A DNA stretch of 64,000 bases from Symsagittifera roscoffensis. Its lineage: Eukaryota; Xenacoelomorpha; Acoela; Convolutidae. The notes under the pieces are model-generated. The model was not told where the DNA came from. It ran no database searches and was given only the letters and a program-made list of their open reading frames with translations. Made by a program: the position numbers and the translations under genes. The stretch spans positions 7,758,633 to 7,822,632 of the forward strand of contig NC_087069.1 of assembly GCF_963678635.1 (NCBI RefSeq). Reading direction: 5' to 3'. Shown here piece by piece: positions 45,552 through 57,971 of this stretch. Position 1 is the first letter of the stretch. Each line of letters begins with the position of its first letter.

Positions 45552-46321
45552 GCTAGACCGTCAAAAAACGAACCTGAGACAGAAAAAGGATAGCTTTTAA
45601 ACCAAAACTGGTTTATAGGAAAATTCGGTTTAAAAAGATAAGATTCCTAATTAGCTAGGACATCTATACAGTTAACATCTATAAGTTCTTAAAGTAAAAT
45701 TCAGGGTTAAGGTTAAATTTTAGGAACCATCGAGATCATTCAGATTCAAAAACCGCTGTGGTGTATGGCAGGTATATCAAATAGACTTCAAACATACACG
45801 GAATTCAAGGCTAGAGTAAAAAAAACATCACATTCACCGTGAAAAGTTTTGTGAAAAGTGGGATGAATAAATTAGGCAAAATACTCAACAAAATGAAATT
45901 TTGTTGTTTTCACCCGGAAGAGGCGGCCAACAGTCCTTAAAAATTAAAATGTCGAAAAAAATACAATAGCTGTAGACCACTTTGTGGGAGAGCTCGGAAA
46001 ATCAATCTGATCGACCTAAAAAAAAGGTCGTCAAAATTTTCGAAAATTTTTTAAAAATCCGCCCCCCCCTCTCGAGAAAATCCTAGATCCGCCCCTGCCT
46101 GTGGTAAATTTCTACAAAATAAATTTTTTCTGTGACTAAGTGAGGTTTCAATTTGCTGATCAATACCACCGAGAAATTATAATCAGCCATATATGAATGA
46201 ATGTTCGAGTATCAATCAACTGTAAGAATAGCATCCAGATTGATAAAATATAACCTGGAGATTGTTGAAGTTAGGAGGGAAATTCACTTCACTGATCTTC
46301 CCTCTTGAATTTATACATGTA
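45552..46321. other. Right flank of the retroelement, no gene seen
   Basis: No ORF with a motif. A short C-rich block is present at about 46,062. Confidence 0.5.
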
Positions 46322-46323
46322 TA

Positions 46324-47261
46324 CCCGGGTTGACCAAAACTTCTAATCATACAATTTCCATTTATGAAAAACTTCTTGTCATACAATTCCATACAATGCC
46401 ATACGTACAGAACATTGTATGAAATCTCTATGATAAAGATTTTTCCATAAATGAATATTGTATGATAGGTGTTTTTCCATAAACCAAAAATTTTGATTTT
46501 TTCTTTCAAAATTTAGTTTCTGAAAAGTTTTTGGTTGTGTTTGCAACCGATCACAAGTGACAAAGACCTTGGTTAATCAAAACACCAAAGGTTGGACGGT
46601 CTTGCATTTATAATGCGGAGCAAACGACCTAAATACGGATATTTTTCACAATTTATATAACAAAAGTAACGAACTTTTATTTTTTGGCAAAATTTTTTAA
46701 TGATGATTATTTTAAATTTTTGAACTTTCAAGTTATCAGACATTGATCAAGGCTTACATTAACACCCCATACAAAAGAAATAGGAATTTTCACCGTTTTT
46801 GAAAAAAAAATTTAACTGAAAAGAAAATAAAAGCCAATTTTATCGTATCCAGGACTACGTTATGCACACAAAATATTAAATTTTGCATGCAAAAAAAAAA
46901 TTCGAAAAATGTTTGTTTGCGTACGAAATTCGATTTGCGGTTGAAAAAAAAACAAAAAATTTTTTGGGCAAAATTTTCAAAATTACTTGAAAAATTTTTT
47001 GTGTCGCCATCAAAAAAATGCCAGTCATACAATTCCCATATATGGGAGTTGTATGATAAGCATTTTTTTCAAAAAAACGAGAACCTCAGTTTTTTATCAC
47101 CAGACTGTTTTATAAGAATCAAACATCCACAGAAATAAGTTTATACCAGTTTTCAACCATTTTTAGAAATTGTATGAAAATTGTATGACAAGCATTTTTC
47201 CATACACTTGATGTATGGAATTGTATGATAACCATTTTCGGTGTATGGAGGTCAACCCGGG
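46324..47261 (+). mobile_element. TIR element, ends CCCGGGTTGACC, 938 bp
   Basis: Starts CCCGGGTTGACC and ends GGTCAACCCGGG, with TA on both sides. Inside the ends are many copies of CATACAATTYCATA in one orientation on the left and TATGGAAATTGTATGATAAG in the other on the right, so the element can fold back on itself. The centre (GCATAACGTAGTCC) is shared with the copies at 57-59 kb. It is non-coding. Confidence 0.85.
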
Positions 47262-47579
47262 TATGTCGATGGTCAAAATTGCACTGAAGAAAAAAGAGCT
47301 GAAGTTTTGTAGCTTCGTCTCAGAGAGGAGTTTAATCATGGTTTTTGAAACAATTTTATATGGATGAGCAAGGGAGGAGACTTTTGCTACTAAATTATGG
47401 CGCCAATTTAGAAATGAAAACAATGAATGAGCAAAAACTTAAAGAGTTTCAACCAAAATTTTTTTCAGGTCCCACGAGCAAACTTCAGTTTACTTATTAA
47501 TTTATTATTTTTTTTTATTTTTCAGTAAAGCTGAATATATTCGAGCATCTTTATGGGCGGTCCAGGATTGTATATCCTC

Positions 47580-48300
47580 CAGTGACATCATTCGTCCCAG
47601 GAGTTTCACCGCGTCAATATTGTAGAATTCTGTCGGACTAGTGAGTCAGAGAGTTTTGGAGATAGTGATAACTTCAAAAGGGAAGATGTTTACGCGTAGC
47701 CATTCATGAAGATTTTGAATTCTATAGACCATGTCCAAACTTTGATCTCCTTACTCTCAAATCTCAAGTTGTTATCTTCTGATGATGGGAGTGTTGTTGT
47801 GATGTTTTGATGTTTGATTCCCCGCTCCATCGGTCTTCTCAAGTTTTCTTCTAGGCTATCCAGCAATATAATTGGACAGTCCCGAGTATTGACTGATGGT
47901 ACCGCAGCATTATCCTGGGTTTGTCTCGATGTCGCCTGACTCAGAGGATCTTCTCATCGCTTTTGGTCTGCGTTTCAGGTTTTTGGCTTCCGTTGATCTC
48001 ATTAACGGTAACAGTGGTTTGTAACTCCTGGCTACGTAAACGTATTCGCTATTCCTCCTCTTCTCGTAACAGGGTCTCCCTCGAGTTATTCACAGCACTT
48101 CTTTTCGAGACATCTCAATGCTCGAAAGTTGCTTCCATGTTCCTTTTCTGTTGGTTTCTTTTTGACCTTTTGAAAACCACTTTCCTTGCTGGCTTTATGA
48201 TGCCTCTCGCTTCCATAGTCGCTTGAAAATTTTGGAATCGATTCTTTTCTTGCGTCGTTTTATGTCTTTTATAAATTGTTTCACGGCTAAACCAGATTTA
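47580..48300 (-). pseudogene. LINE-like fragment with a 2A-type motif
   Basis: On the minus strand one frame reads AMRRSSESGDIETNPG and then a stop where the family has Pro; the D-I-E-T-N-P-G core is at 47,913-47,933. D-V/I-E-x-N-P-G-P is the 2A ribosome-skipping signature, known near the N-terminus of ORFs in several CR1- and L2-like non-LTR retrotransposons of animals. A Lys/Arg-rich segment lies upstream. No endonuclease or RT block follows in recognisable form, so this is a truncated or worn copy. Confidence 0.5.
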
Positions 48301-48555
48301 CGGATTAGATTGCCGCTCAGTAGCGTAATAATTTGGTCTGTCTGTCTTATAATTTTTTTGTATGTAAACAGTATGAATAAAGAGGTCTTAAGTTAAGAAT
48401 CTTCAAATAAGGTTGGTACAATCAGTGAATTTTCTAGTCATCTGGAAAAATAGTAGTGAGATATAGTAATAAGATTTAGTAGGGTTCATCGTTTTTCATA
48501 TCTTGAACTTTTATGTACACAATGAGCTCACCCGATGTAGCATTCTGGATTGAAT

Positions 48556-48807
48556 TCAAGATTCCCAGTTCTTTTGCTCGGTTGAGCAAGGAAAAGCTTT
48601 AACTGGGGATCCAGTTCTGTTTGACACGTATTTTGTGGTGTAGGCAGGATCTCCGAACTTATCCGTCCTCGATGTGGACGGGAGCTTCATAGTCAGGTCT
48701 TCTTTTTTGAGACGGTAGCTTCCTGCTTCATCTATATACAAAAAGTCCTTCTTCCAATTTAGATTGTTTGACGAAGGATGTTTGCCTAGATCGTACCATA
48801 TTGACTC
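48556..48807 (-). CDS. Exon-like ORF, unknown
   Basis: 84 codons open on the minus strand, ending in a TGA stop, with coding-like composition (DLGKHPSSNNLNWKKDF, then DEAGSYRLKKEDLTMKLP). There is no recognised domain. It could be a host exon or a piece of a mobile element. Confidence 0.25.
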   Translation of the reverse strand, partial: ESIWYDLGKHPSSNNLNWKKDFLYIDEAGSYRLKKEDLTMKLPSTSRTDKFGDPAYTTKYVSNRTGSPVKAFPCSTEQKNWES

Positions 48808-49321
48808 TCATACTTGGATAGTTTCAAGCAGCCGCTCGATGAAACCCTGGCTCTGTGATCACAACCGGGCTAACTATCCCATTTATAATTTGATCTTGAT
48901 TTACAATCTTGTTTTAGAATGAGTTCTTGCTATTGGTGTGTTCTTAAGACGAAGGGGTTTCTGGTGGAGCTGTAAAGTTTTTGATAACGTATATAATTGA
49001 TTTTGCTGAGAGCCTAGTTGGTTGTTGGGCTGAAAAATTTTAGAAATTCTGTTCAATTATATACATTTCAAAACGTATCTTTGTCGGTCAAAATAAGGTT
49101 AAAGCGCCAGCAAAGTCTAGGTCAATTCTTTATTTGGTTCAGTAACCAGTGGTAGTTAGACCAGTTCTCCTGTTTTGGTAGAAGTTCTCCTGTTTTGGTA
49201 GAAGGTTTCAAAATTCTACCCGCTTTAACACATTAAAAGCAATTATCGCCGTCCACTTGGGTTTCTCGAAAAACGTTAAGTCACCAATTATAATGCATAG
49301 CGAGGTTTTTATACCAAAATG

Positions 49322-49543
49322 TTAATTGTGTGCTTCGTGTAGACGTTGTAGCGTTGTAGCTCTCAAACAAGCTGGAATTACAAGTCTTGCATCAAAGTAT
49401 AAAAATCGTGCCGTAGCTTGTAAAATGTTTAAATACTGTTTGTAAGCGCTAAGATGTCTTGTTTTCTTTCTTCGTCGATGACTTTCACAAAATTTGTTTT
49501 TTGAGAAGAGCCATGAGTTCTGTATCATAAATTTTCCGGCCAT
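49322..49543 (-). pseudogene. Integrase zinc-binding scrap, copy 1
   Basis: The minus-strand ORF ends ARLVIPACLRATTLQRLHEA followed by HN and, after a stop, HFG. This resembles the VIP-x-LR, LHxxHxGHxG start of Gypsy-type integrase zinc domains. The same ORF, slightly longer, is at 53,399-53,704. Confidence 0.5.
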
Positions 49544-51485
49544 GAAAATGTATTTTTTTTTTAAATAATAATTTTGGGTTTTGTAACAATTCTAAAATTA
49601 ATCGTTAAAAGCTTAAATTTTTTCTGCAATGGGAATAATCATTGGGGTTATTTACAGGGGAGCTACTTGAGTCTAATTGTTCAGAATGTTTCTCTAATAT
49701 CGCCAAAAATGATGAGAAATGTGAGTTTTGCGGTATGTGAGCTTTTGAAATCGAATGAGGAATTTGACACACTGAAATTTAAGAACTACCCTATAAACTT
49801 TCATTGTGAGAAAGTTTCTCCCTTGATCGCTGAGTGAGAATGTCTAGGCAACATTTTGAGTAGCTTCTTTATGAGTTTTACCACAGCAAAAACAAATTTT
49901 TTATTGCCATATGAAATTGGTGTTGGCTCACCTGGTGGGTGTTTTGACAAATAAACAACGAGTCTTTTTATTAAAAATGTCCCAATGAACGTCCCAAATT
50001 GTCTCAATTAAACATGACCCAATGTCCAAACCAATCTCAACAATTCAAGTTTGTTCGTTCTCAATTTAGATCAGCCACGTTTAAATTTCTAATTCAGAGG
50101 CTACTGTCTTCCTACTTCCCCCATGGTGTTGTTTTAGGGAAGCTCCCAAACCTAGGTGGGAAAGATTGTTTTCCAATCTCATCTCGTTTTTGGTTAAAAA
50201 TTGAAATGATGAGACCTTACTGCGTTACCTTACTCGTAGTTTCCTGGTCAATCGAATCGTCATTTGCTTAAACTTCTTGGACAAGTCTCCAAACCCACTA
50301 AATCCAGTTTCAAATTTGTTTGAGCACGGTACGTTGCCTCCTACTGTACTAAAGTTGCATTGAATACTCGCCTTTTTAAAAGAGGAGGTATGTAACTATA
50401 CGCATGATCTAAAACTATAAATAAAGACCAATTTTTTTGTGGTTCGTGACCGCTAAACGTTTTTTAAAACGTTATCAATCAACTCGAACAAGCTAGATTT
50501 TTGATACAATTTACAAAAATTTCCAAATGTTTATGAGTTTAGGGCCAGTTTGTTCGAAGTGTCTATTTTTGCGGCGTTTTTGATTGGGGATTTGAAACAT
50601 TCTTCCAAACATCTAGATAACTTTTCTACATGAACTCTTGGATGTAGTTGGTCAGGCTATTTTTCCTTTTTCGGGGATTCTTGACTTAAATCGATTTTAC
50701 TGGTTGATTTAAATAGGTCTGACAATTTGTTTGATACAAACAACATAAGCTCAATTTGTAATCTGGTTTCAAGAATTAGGACTGTAAAGATGCTTCAACC
50801 GAACTAGATTTTGTAACGATGTCACCCGACAAGATCTTCCTTTCCGATTATCCGAGATGTCACTGCTGCGGGTGGAGCCTGTTGTTGAAAAACCTTGGTT
50901 GCTAGATAAAGCAAGATATCGGTCATCAGCGAATTTTTTACAGGCCTTCAGTACTGTACAAGGTTAATTTTTTTTGCGTCCTGCACTTTTGTTTGACTCC
51001 AATAAACCTCATCGATATTTTTGACAATACACCCGAATCCTTGGTAGGCCTAATCCGTAAATTCTTCCACGATGTCAATTTTCCAGAAACTATCTCCCAT
51101 TTTTATTTCACGGAGTATGTCTTTTTTGAGAGAGAAGATACGGGACTAGATGAGTTTTGTTGGGTTTCTGTTGCATATGCGGTAAATTTCCCGATTGCCA
51201 CAATCAATGTGTTCATCAAATCGTTTTCGCCGTGGATAAAGACTGTTTCGATTCCCTTTTTTATGTGTTCCCTTATGAAACTCACTTCGCTGTCACTATG
51301 TACACTTAAGAAAAAATTCGTCCAAGTGTATTCGAATTAAGATTTTTTTTCTGAAGTCTGTCCCATTCTGGAAAAACCCAAATTCGATCAAGTGTATTCG
51401 AATTCGGATTTTTTTCCTCAAGGCTGTCCCGTTTGGGAAAAACCGAAATTTGTTCTACCTCATTTGTTTGGTTCCTTGTTGAACT

Positions 51486-51713
51486 TCAGCAATGTCTGAC
51501 AAAGTGGCCCTTCAGACCACAATTGTTGCAATTTCTTTCTCTTGCTGGGAATGTGGTGTTAGGTCTTTTCTGAATTATTGAGGGTAGGTTCGCTTTTAAC
51601 CTGGTATGGTTTTTGACATGGTTTTTTACCGGTTTCTTTACATATTCTTGGTGAATAATTGTGCCTTTTTCATATACCAATACGCTTTCTGCGGTTATGT
51701 AGTCAGTGCACAA
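51486..51713 (-). pseudogene. Gag with CCHC zinc knuckle, copy 1
   Basis: The C-terminus CNNCGLKGHFVRHC is a perfect C-x2-C-x4-H-x4-C nucleocapsid knuckle. Relative to copy 2 a 6-bp deletion near 51,770 creates a stop upstream. Downstream, on the minus strand, lies a frame with HIKKGIETVFIHGENDLMNT and KFTAYATETQQN, a possible protease or pol segment. Confidence 0.75.
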
Positions 51714-51939
51714 TTGGAGCTGATTTTCCGCATATTCAATGTTGGTAAAGAAAACATCTTTAATTATTTTTACTTATCTCCGAGTTTTCGTTTTTTCTTT
51801 ACTATTTTCGATCCGGTTTTATAAGATTTTAAACAATTTTTCTGTCCGTGACCTAAAAATTGTATCACTCATATGTTAAGTTTGTGGTTTTTGCAAAAGT
51901 AGTCTCCAATAGCTCCCAAGTTTCTACAAAATGGAAGTC

Positions 51940-52349
51940 TAAAGTCCTTTCACCTGGATCTCTGTCATTAAAATATTTGAACACTTTTTTCTAGGGCTAA
52001 TGACGTTGTATTGCACATTTAGTTCGACTATATTTCGAGCAAATTCGATTTTGTGTTCGACCATGAATTGAAATAGTGTTCGAACATGTTTCGACCGTGA
52101 ATTCGGCAATATTTTGACCTAAAAATCTGTTTTCGACCGCTGACTTTGGGTCGAACAGTTTTTGTCGGTTTGACTTAATTCGGTCGGAACATCAGTCGAA
52201 CACCTCAATTCGGGTCATAAAAACGATGGCTCCTTTGACCGTTACAAATGCCACCCTCATTTAAGAAAAGTGAAAAAAAAATCAATTACAATGGATTTTT
52301 GTGGTCTAAAATGTTGTAAATGTAATCGATTGCCATGTTACGTTCAGTA
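51940..52349. repeat. TTCGAC-rich ~410-bp repeat, copy 1 of 3
   Basis: Copies are at 51,940-52,349, 52,864-53,279 and about 56,020-56,430. They start TCTAAAGTCCTTTCACCTGG and end CCATGTTACGTTCAGTAAA. Two of them flank the second duplicated unit, so they could be the LTRs of the minus-strand element (TGTTTACTGAACG at one end). No primer site or polypurine tract is obvious. Confidence 0.7.
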
Positions 52350-52628
52350 AACAAAATTGGACTAACAAGGGATTTAACTCGAATTTTTCTCGCCAAAACA
52401 AAATGCATTATAGTTCATTTCGAATCCATTATAATGGATTTTATAATAAGTATGAAATTACATGAAAATGGACTTTTTCCATTTTATTTTTATTTCGCAC
52501 CTCGTGCAAAATTTTGCAAGAATTTCTGCATTTATCAAGTGAGTGATGCGGAAACTTTGCAAAGCGAGTGTACGGCCTAATCCATTTCTAAACTTAAAAT
52601 CAAATTGGAAAAAGATTTAGTTAAGCAA

Positions 52629-52866
52629 CACCCCCCCCCCCCAACGTTTGACCCTTTGCTCCCCTCCCCGCACTGAACCCCCTCCCCCACCCCACACCTA
52701 AACAACGTTTGACCCTTTGCTCCCCTCCCCACTGAACTCCCTCCCCCACCTGAACACCCAACCCCACCTGAACACCCCCTCCCACCACCTAAACACTCCC
52801 CACCTGAACAAACCCCCCATCTGAACACCCCCCCCCCCTCCACCTGAACTCACCCCCAACCACCTG
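52629..52866 (-). repeat. C-rich minisatellite, copy 1
   Basis: Units like CCCCCACCTGAACACC repeat over ~240 bp. The complementary strand has many GGGG runs that could form quadruplexes. Gly-rich ORFs on the minus strand are artefacts. Confidence 0.9.
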
Positions 52867-53279
52867 TCTAAAGTCCTTTCACCTGGATCTCTGTCATTAA
52901 AATATTTGGACACTTTTTCTAGGGCTAATGACGTTGTATTGCACATTTAGTTCGACTATATTTCGAGCAAATTCGACTTTGTGTTCGACCATGAATTTAA
53001 ATAGTGTTCGAACATGTTTCGACCGTGAATTCGGCAATATTTTGACCTAAAAATCTGTTTTAGACCGCTGACTTTTGGTCGAACAGTTTTTGTTTGTTTG
53101 ACTTAATTCGGTTGGAACAAAAATCGAACACCTCAATCCGGTTCATTAAAACGATTGCTCCTTTGACCGTTACAAATGCCACCCTCATTTAAGAAAAGAG
53201 GAAAGAAAATCAATTACAAAGGGTTTTTGCGGTCTAAAATGTTGTAAATGTAATCGATTGCCATGTTACGTTCAGTAAA
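52864..53279. repeat. TTCGAC-rich ~410-bp repeat, copy 2 of 3
   Basis: Same block as 51,940-52,349, joined here directly to the start of the second duplicated segment (GTTCAGTAAAAGGTTTC). It is the most diverged of the three. Confidence 0.7.
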
Positions 53280-55559
53280 AGGTTTCAAAATTCTACCCGC
53301 TTTAACACATCAAAAGCAATTATCGCCGTACACTTGGGTTTCTCGAAAAACGTTAAGTCACCAATTATAATGCATAGCAAGATTTTTATACCAATATGTT
53401 AATTGTGTGCTTCGTGTAGACGTTGTAGCGTTGTAGCTCTCAAACAAGCTGGAATTACAAGTCTTGAATCAAAGTATAAAAATCGTGCCGTAGCTAGTAA
53501 AATGTTTGAATACTGTTTGTAAGCGCTAAGATGTCTTGTTTTCTTCCTTCGTCGATGACTTTCACAAAATTTGTTTTTTGAGAAGAGCCATGAATTCTGT
53601 ATCATAAATTTTCCGGCCATGAAAATGTATTTTTTTAAAATAATAATTTTGGGTTGTGTAACAATTCTAAAATTAATCGTTATAAGCTTAAATTTTGTCC
53701 GCAATGGGAATAATCATTGAGGTTATTTACAGGGGAGCTACTTGAGTCTAATTGTTCAGAATGTTTCCCTAATATCACCAAAAGTGATGAGAAATGTGAG
53801 TTTTGCGGTATGTGAGCTTTTGAAATCGAATGAGGAATTTGACACACTGAAATTTAAGAACTACCCTACAAACTTTCATGGTGAGAAAGTATCTCCCTTG
53901 ATCGGTGAGTGAGAATGTCTGGGCAAAATTTTGAGTAGCTTATTTATGAGTTTTACCACGGCAAAAACAAATTTTTTATTGCCATATGAAATTGGTGTTG
54001 GCTCACCTGCTGGGTGTTTTGACAAATAAACAGCGAGTCTTTTCATTAATAATGTCCAATGAACGTCCCAATTTGTCTCAACTAAACATGACCCAATGTC
54101 CAAACCAATCTCAACAATTCAAGTTTGTTCTTTCTCAATTTAGATCAGCCACGTTTAAATTTCTAATTCAGAGGCTACTGTCTTCCTACTTCCCCCATGG
54201 TCTTGTTTTAGGGAAGCTCCCAAACCTAGGTGGGAAAGATTGTTTTCCAATCTCATCTCGTTTTTGGTTAAAAATTGAAATGATGAGACCTTACTGCGTT
54301 ACCTTTTTCGTAGTTTCCTCGTCAATCGAATCGTCATTTGCTTAAACTTCTTGGACAAGTCTCCAAACCCACTAAATCCAGTTTCAAATTTGTTTGAGCA
54401 CGGTACGTTGCCTCCTACTGTACTAAAGTTGCATTGAATACTCGCCTTTTTAAAAGAGGAGGTATGTAACTATACGCATGATCTAAAACTATAAATAAAG
54501 ACCAATTTTTTTGTGGTTCGTGACCGCTAAACGTTTTTTAAAACGTTATCAATCAACTCGAACAAGCTAGATTTTTGATACAATTTACAAAAATTTCCAA
54601 ATGTTTATGAGTTTAGGGCCAGTTTGTTCGAAGTGTCTATTTTTGCGGCGTTTTTGATTGGGGATTTGAAACATTCTTCCAAACATCTAGATAACTTTTC
54701 TACATGAACTCTTGGATGTAGTTGGTCAGGCTATTTTTCCTTTTTCGGGGATTCTTGACTTAAATCGATTTTACTGGTTGATTTAAATAGGTCTGACAAT
54801 TTGTTTGATACAAACAACATAAGCTCAATTTGTAATCTGGTTTCAAGAATTAGGACTGTAAAGATGCTTCAACCGAACTAGATTTTGTAACGATGTCACC
54901 CGACAAGATCTTCCTTTCCGATTATCCGAGATGTCACTGCTGCGGGTGGAGCCTGTTGTTGAAAAACCTTGGTTGCTAGATAAAGCAAGATATCGGTCAT
55001 CAGCGAATTTTTTACAGGCCTTCAGTACTGTACAAGGTTAATTTTTTTTGCGTCCTGCACTTTTGTTTGACTCCAATAAACCTCATCGATATTTTTGACA
55101 ATACACCCGAATCCTTGGTAGGCCTAATCCGTAAATTCTTCCACGATGTCAATTTTCCAGAAACTATCTCCCATTTTTATTTCACGGAGTATGTCTTTTT
55201 TGAGAGAGAAGATACGGGACTAGATGAGTTTTGTTGGGTTTCTGTTGCATATGCGGTAAATTTCCCGATTGCCACAATCAATGTGTTCATCAACTCGTTT
55301 TCACCGTGGATAAAGACTGTTTCGATTCCCTTTTTTATGTGTTCCCTTATGAAACTCACTTTGCTGTCACTATGTACACTTAAGAAAAAATTCGTCCAAG
55401 TGTATTCGAATTCGGATTTGTTTTCTGAAGTCTGTCCCATTCTGGAAAAACCCAAATTCGATCAAGTGTATTCGAATTCGGATTTTTTTCCTCAAGGCTG
55501 TCCCGTTTGGGAAAAACCGAAATTTGTTCTACCTCATTTGTTTGGTTCCTTGTTGAACT

Positions 55560-55946
55560 TCAGCAATGTCTGACAAAGTGGCCCTTCAGACCACAATTGT
55601 TGCAATTTCTTTCTCTTGCTGGGAATGTGGTGTTAGGTCTTTTCTGAATTATTGAGGGTAGGTTCGCTTTTAACCTGGTATGGTTTTTGACATGGTTTTT
55701 TACCGGTTTCTTTACATATTCTTGGTGATTAATTGTGCCTTTTTCATATACCAATACGCTTTCTGCGGTTATGTAGTCAGTGCACAATTGGAGCTGATTT
55801 TCCGCATATTCAATGTTGGTAAAGAAAACATCTTTAATTATTTTTACTTCTACATCTCCGAGTTTTCGTTTTTTCTTTCCTATTTTCGATCCGGTTTTAT
55901 AAGATTTTAAACAATTTTTCTGTCCGTGACCTAAAAATTGTATCAC
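55560..55946 (-). pseudogene. Gag with CCHC zinc knuckle, copy 2
   Basis: 128 codons open, longer than copy 1. It has an upstream FLGHGQKNCLKSYK segment that may be the end of a first knuckle (H-x4-C), a Lys-rich linker, and the terminal perfect knuckle CNNCGLKGHFVRHC. It would bind genomic RNA in a particle. It is preceded by a stop, so the capsid part is missing. Confidence 0.75.
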
Positions 55947-56705
55947 TCATATGTTAAGTTTGTGGTTTTTGCAAAAGTAGTCTCCAATAGCTCCCAAGAT
56001 TCTACAAAATGGAAGTCTAAATTCTTTTCACCTGGATCTCTGTCATTAAAATATTTGAACACTTTTTTCTAGGGCTAATGACGTTGTATTGCACATTTAG
56101 TTCGACTATATTTCGAGCAAACTCGACTTTGTGTTCGACCATGAATTGAAATAGTGTTCGAACATGTTTCGACCGTGAATTCGGCAATATTTTGACCTAA
56201 AAATCTGTTTTCGACCGCTGACTTTGGGTCGAACAGTTTTTGTCGGTTTGACTTAATTCGGTCGGAACATCAGTCGAACACCTCAATTCGGGTCATAAAA
56301 ACGATGGCTCCTCTGACCGTTACAAATGCCAGCCTCGTTTAAGAAAAGTGAAAAAAAAATCATTTACAATGGATTTTTGTGGTCTAAAATGTTGTAAATG
56401 TAATCGATTGCCATGTTACGTTCAGTAAACAAAATTGGACTAACAAGGGATTTAACTCGAATTTTTCTCGCCAAAACCAAAATGCATTATAGTTCATTTC
56501 GAATCCATTATAATGGATTTTATAGTAAGTATGAAATTACATGAAAACGGACTTTTTCCATTTTATTTTTATTTCACACCTCGTGCAAAATTTTGCAAGA
56601 ATTTCTGCATTTATCAAGTGAGTGATGCGGAAACTTCGCAAAACGAGTGTACGGCCTAATCCATTTCTAATTTTAAACTCAAATTGGAAAAAGATTAAGT
56701 TAAGC

Positions 56706-57085
56706 CCCCCCCCCCCCCCCCCCCAACGTTTGACCATTTGCTCCCCTCCCCCCACTGAACCCCCTCCCCAACCCCACAACTGAACAACGTTAGACCCTTT
56801 GGTCCCCTTCCCCACTGAACCCCCTCCCCCACCTGAACACCCAACCCCACCTGAAAACCCCCTTCCACCACCTAAACACTCCCCACCTGAACAAACCCCC
56901 CATCTGAACACCCTCCCCCCCCCCCCCCGCCTACCTGAGCTCACCCACCTCCCCCACCTCAACCCACTCCCTACCTGAATCCACCTCCCCCAACTGAACC
57001 CACGACCTCCCCCACCTGAACACCCCCCCCCCCCCACCTGAACACCATCCTCCCCCAACTGATACCACCCTCAGCCCCCCACCTG
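56706..57085 (-). repeat. C-rich minisatellite, copy 2
   Basis: Same CCCCCACCTGAACAC-type units as at 52.6 kb, expanded. It abuts a truncated CCCGGGTTGACC element on the right. Confidence 0.9.
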
Positions 57086-57086
57086 A

Positions 57087-57971
57087 TATGGAAATTGTAT
57101 GACTAGCGTTTTTTTTTGATGGCGACACAAAAAATTTTGAATTTACCCCAATTTTTTTAAGTTTTTTTTTTCAGTCGCAAATCGATTTTTGTAAGCAAGC
57201 AAACATTTTCCAAAAAATTTTTTTGCATGCAAAATTTAATTTTATGTGTGCATAACGTAGTCCTGGATACACTAATGTTGAGATGTTTTTCCTTCTTGCT
57301 TTATAATTTTTTTGAAAAACGCTGAAAATTCCTTTTTCTTTTCTTTTGGCTTGTTTATGTATGCCTTGATCGATGTCTGATATTTTAAAAAATCAAATTT
57401 TCAAAATAATCGTCGTTGAAAAGTTTCGCCAAATTTTAAAAGTAAACTAATGTTGGAATTTTTTTCCTTTTTGCTTTATAATTTTCTTCAAAAACGCTGA
57501 AAATTCCTGTTTCTTTTTTTTTGGCGTGTTTATGTATGCCTTGATTAAATCTGATAATTTAAAAATTCAAATTTTTAAAATAATTGTCGTTGAAAAGTTT
57601 TGCCAAATTTTAAAAGTTCGTTATTTTTTTTATATCACTTGTGAAAGGCAGCTCGAAGACACTTCAGGTCGTTTTCTATGCATTATAAATGCATGAGACC
57701 CTCTAAACTTTGGTGCTTTGAGTAAACCAAGGTCTCTATGACTTGTGTTTGGTTACAAACACAACCAAAAATTTTCAAAAATTAAGTTTAGAAACAAAAA
57801 ATCAATCTATGGTTTATGGAAAACACCTGTCATACAATTTTCATATATGGAAAAATGCTTATCATAGAGTTTTCATACAATTTTCTGTACGTATGGAATT
57901 GTATGAAATTGTATGACAAGAAATTTCTAATATATGGAAATTGTATGATAAGAAGTTTTGGTCAACCCGGG
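57087..57971 (+). mobile_element. TIR element, CCCGGGTTGACC family, left end missing
   Basis: Ends GGTCAACCCGGG at 57,971. The interior shares GCATAACGTAGTCCTGGATA and TATGGAAATTGTATGA with the other copies. A ~180-bp stretch (AATGTTGRRAT through CGTTGAAAAGTTT) is present twice in tandem, at about 57,272-57,438 and 57,450-57,615. The left terminus is replaced by the C-rich minisatellite. Confidence 0.75.

Larger units (their letters stand above)
49203..52863 (-). repeat. 3.7-kb duplicated segment, copy 1
   Basis: Direct repeat of 53,280-57,085, offset by about 4,077 bp. The interior is nearly identical over long stretches, for example 50,280-51,330. It carries, on the minus strand, a decayed retroelement (gag zinc knuckle, integrase-like scrap), then a TTCGAC-rich block, an AT block and a C-rich minisatellite. 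Confidence 0.9.
53280..57085 (-). repeat. 3.7-kb duplicated segment, copy 2
   Basis: Same order of parts as copy 1: integrase scrap (53,399-53,704), non-coding pol remains, gag, TTCGAC block, AT block and C-rich minisatellite. The C-rich part is longer here (56,706-57,085). Confidence 0.9.

Noticed and set aside
52577-57128. Gly/Trp/Arg-rich ORFs on the minus strand
   Set aside because: They fall wholly on the C-rich minisatellites, and their repeats follow the DNA unit.
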